Positions 14,274 through 16,252 of a DNA stretch of 16,252 nucleotides are shown in pieces. The position numbers and the translations under genes were made by a program. The first letter of the stretch is position 1. Each line of letters begins with the position of its first letter. The DNA is from an uncultured Sutterella sp. (GTDB taxonomy: Bacteria > Pseudomonadota > Gammaproteobacteria > Burkholderiales > Burkholderiaceae_F): positions 1 to 16,252 of the forward strand of contig CAKQKT010000038.1 of assembly GCA_934249275.1 (NCBI GenBank), given 5' to 3'. The notes beneath the pieces are model-generated. The model ran no database searches, had not been told where the DNA came from, and saw only the letters and a program-made list of their open reading frames with translations.

Positions 14274-15686
14274 TCAGTCCGCGAGGAAGCGGTGCTTCAC
14301 CGATTCGGGATTGAGCTCCGCCTTCACCATGGTTCGAATGCCGCGCGACTTGAGATATGCCTCGCCGCGAGCGTCACAAATGATGCCGGTGCCCCTGCCG
14401 AGCAGTTCGCCGGCCTTCATGATCACCTTGCCGTTGACAACGGTCGCGAACGCCTTCTTCTCAACGAAGTCGAGAATCGACACGTCCGCATCGGCGCCGA
14501 CGCCGAGATGCCCCTTATTGGGAAGCCCCAGCGCCCTGGCGCCGTTGACGCTTGCCTTCACAACGAATTCCTTCATGGTGAGCGCCCCGAACTGAACCAG
14601 CATCAGGCCGTTTTCAACAATCACGTTGCGCGGATAGCAGCCGCCGTCCGTTGAGAAGCTGTCCACGACAAAGGTTCCGTCCGCACGCTTGGCCTGAGCC
14701 AGCATGAATCGGCTGACGGCCGGATTGACGGCAAAGGAGCCTCGGGTTTCGGTATTCAGGCTCACCCAATAGCGCACGCCTTCATCGCCGTAAACCAGCC
14801 TGCCGACTCGACCGTCGTCGCAAAGGACGCCGCATTGTCCCGAGAGAATGGCTTCCCGCATGCCCGCCATATTGGGTGTGAAGCCAAGCTTCCTGAGGCA
14901 AGTGGCGGTCACGCTGCTGATCGGCTTGTCGCCACGAATGCAAAGACTTGTGCCGTTGAGGGGCGACAGATAGGATTCGGAAAAAAGATTGGGATGCCCC
15001 TTGAGAAGCTCAATGGCCTCAAGCGCTTCAGAGAGCTCATCGCTCACCTGCGCGCGGCAGTAGCTGTTGACATGCGCAACATGCAGGAACTTGTCGCCCG
15101 CCGCCTCAACGGCATCCCGCAGGCCTTCGATATTGGATCCGTGCACCGTATTGCCGACATGCCAGGCCACCCAGGCCTTCAGGTCATTGCAGTCATCGAT
15201 GAATGCCTTGCAGATGTCCAGGTCCATCGGGAAATGGCCGCCCAAAAGCTTGATGCCGATGCCGCCCTTCTCCAGCGTCCTCTCGATCAGAGCCCGGCGC
15301 TCCTCAATTCCGGGACGGCCGGTTTTGATGGTCTCGCCTTCGCGGGCGGCTTCCACCACAGCGACATTGATGCCCGCCCCGCTCTTCGGAATGGAATCCA
15401 GAATGTCATCCAGAGGACCGGCCATGTCAAGCGTGGAGCAGACGCCGGCGAGAGCAAGCATGCGCTGCGCGTGCGGATGGCCCTGCACCGTGCGAATGTG
15501 GGTATGCATGTCGATGATGCCCGGAATCACCAGCCTGCCTGCTGCATTCAGCTCCTCGCGGGCGCGTCCTTCAATGTCAGGCCCGACAACTTCGACCCGG
15601 CCGTCCTTGATGGCGACATCGGCCACGCCGTCCACATGATTGACGGGATCAACCACATGACCGTTGCGAATCAACAAATCAAACAT
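14274..15686 (-). CDS. Metal-dependent amidohydrolase, substrate unknown
   Basis: This 470-residue protein belongs to the amidohydrolase superfamily, with an N-terminal beta part (FDLLIRNGHVVDP) and a metal-binding barrel. Likely metal ligands are His61 and His63 (DMHTH), Lys146 (GIKLLGG, a possible carboxylated lysine), His176, His205 (VAHVN) and Asp347 (STDGG). The C-terminal KGHLGVGADADVSILD closing the barrel is typical of D-aminoacylase, dihydroorotase and adenine-deaminase relatives. I cannot assign a substrate. The start at 15686 is preceded by AAAGGAG with a short spacer and gives the normal N-terminus. An in-frame ATG ten codons earlier lacks a site. Upstream on the same strand, 102 bases away and without a terminator, is an AspT/YidE-type antiporter, so the two may act on one amino-acid derivative. 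Confidence 0.82.
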   Translation of the reverse strand: MFDLLIRNGHVVDPVNHVDGVADVAIKDGRVEVVGPDIEGRAREELNAAGRLVIPGIIDMHTHIRTVQGHPHAQRMLALAGVCSTLDMAGPLDDILDSIPKSGAGINVAVVEAAREGETIKTGRPGIEERRALIERTLEKGGIGIKLLGGHFPMDLDICKAFIDDCNDLKAWVAWHVGNTVHGSNIEGLRDAVEAAGDKFLHVAHVNSYCRAQVSDELSEALEAIELLKGHPNLFSESYLSPLNGTSLCIRGDKPISSVTATCLRKLGFTPNMAGMREAILSGQCGVLCDDGRVGRLVYGDEGVRYWVSLNTETRGSFAVNPAVSRFMLAQAKRADGTFVVDSFSTDGGCYPRNVIVENGLMLVQFGALTMKEFVVKASVNGARALGLPNKGHLGVGADADVSILDFVEKKAFATVVNGKVIMKAGELLGRGTGIICDARGEAYLKSRGIRTMVKAELNPESVKHRFLAD

Positions 15687-15788
15687 AATCGCTCCTTTGG
15701 CTGCGGGAAAAGGCAATGTCAGCCGTCACTTTGTCCGAAGCCCGGTTATTGCATGGAAATCCTTTCCTTCCGTCACGCAATGCCCGCA

Positions 15789-16252
15789 TCAGAGGAACGG
15801 CCACATGACCACGAGGATCAGCTGGCCCATCATGATGCGCAGGAACATCGCGAGCGGATAGACGGTAGAGTACGCCACAGCCGACGAGTTCCGCTCGGAA
15901 AGCGTGCCGGCATAGGCAAGCGCCGGAGGATCGGTCGTCGCGCCCGCCATCAGGCCGACGATGCTGTGGTAGTTGATATGGAAGACCTTTCGGGCCACGA
16001 TGCCGACGATCAGGAGCGGAACGACCGTGATGATGAAGCCGAGCCCCACATAAAGCGGCCCGTTGCCCGCCGTCATGGCGTTGACGAACCCGCTGCCGGC
16101 GGCAAGGCCGACGGATGCGAGGAAAAGACAGATGCCGATCTCGCGCATCATCATGTTGGCCGAAGACGTCGTGAAGGTCACGAGCTTCATGGTCGAGCCG
16201 AAGCGGCCGAGCAGAATGGAGACGATGAGGGGACCGCCCGCCAGACCGAGCT
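15789..16252 (-). CDS. AspT/YidE/YbjL-type antiporter, C-terminal part (gene runs off the right edge)
   Basis: The visible 153 codons are the C-terminal membrane domain of an aspartate:alanine-exchanger family (Asp-Al_Ex) protein. The coding frame continues to the window edge: upstream of the ATG at 16190 it reads [19 protein letters not shown], which matches the conserved start of the second membrane domain, so 16190 is not the real start. The landmark [17 protein letters not shown] and the following [16 protein letters not shown] are diagnostic. Several hydrophobic segments are visible. Full-length relatives have about 550 residues with two such domains around two TrkA-C domains, so roughly three quarters is missing. 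Known members exchange dicarboxylic amino acids for their decarboxylated product. The substrate here is unknown. It appears co-transcribed with the amidohydrolase. Confidence 0.85.
   Translation of the reverse strand, partial: LGLAGGPLIVSILLGRFGSTMKLVTFTTSSANMMMREIGICLFLASVGLAAGSGFVNAMTAGNGPLYVGLGFIITVVPLLIVGIVARKVFHINYHSIVGLMAGATTDPPALAYAGTLSERNSSAVAYSTVYPLAMFLRIMMGQLILVVMWPFL

Noticed and set aside
15789..16190. A complete 133-residue membrane protein starting at 16190
   Set aside because: The frame stays open to the window edge and encodes conserved antiporter sequence ahead of that ATG, so this is the end of a longer gene.
1..16252. CRISPR arrays, tRNA or rRNA genes, transposons and attachment sites
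   Set aside because: No regularly spaced repeats, no cloverleaf-like sequence, no transposase or integrase frame and no flanking terminal repeats were seen by eye.

Overview
This window looks like a chromosomal segment of a GC-rich Gram-negative bacterium. The evidence is a Tat-type signal on one periplasmic binding protein, a lipobox on another, and transporter families that are common in Betaproteobacteria. A gut member of the Burkholderiales, such as the Sutterellaceae, is my best guess. It is an inference from protein style, not from a marker gene. No rRNA, tRNA, CRISPR array, insertion sequence or phage gene is visible. Almost everything lies on the minus strand and concerns solute transport.

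Layout from left to right. (1) A lone RelB/DinJ-type antitoxin gene (+, 299-553) has no toxin partner in view. A hairpin at 574-612 separates it from the convergent next operon. (2) A three-gene minus-strand ABC importer of the nitrate/sulfonate/taurine (SsuABC/TauABC/NMT1) type runs binding protein (2282-3310), ATPase (1447-2268), permease (625-1434). Its upstream region holds an undescribed-looking 49-codon reading frame with a good ribosome binding site (3444-3593). After it come five alternating complementary segments, the last of which covers the ribosome binding site of the binding-protein gene. This looks like an attenuator or other cis-acting RNA switch. (3) Two tandem AEC (auxin efflux carrier) family transporters (3862-4815 and 4837-5790) are about 75% identical. 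A long inverted repeat follows the second one transcribed. (4) A four-gene oligopeptide/dipeptide-type ABC importer (minus, 12361 down to 5888) has a very large, apparently doubly anchored binding protein, an OppB-type permease, an enlarged OppC-type permease, and the two ATPases fused in one chain. (5) After a 370-base divergent intergenic region with three direct repeats comes an aldehyde dehydrogenase of the AldB/AcoD/ExaC kind (+, 12732-14192), closed by a strong terminator. (6) An amidohydrolase of unknown substrate (minus, 14274-15686) lies downstream of a truncated AspT/YidE-type antiporter gene that runs off the right edge (15789 to beyond 16252).

How they work together: the two ABC operons and the AEC pair look like separate transport units for small organic anions and peptides. 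Genes within each operon are spaced by about 10-21 bases or overlap, which suggests translational coupling. The amidohydrolase and AspT-like gene probably form a deacylation and amino-acid/carboxylate exchange unit. The most interesting signal is the leader of the SsuA/NMT1-like importer.
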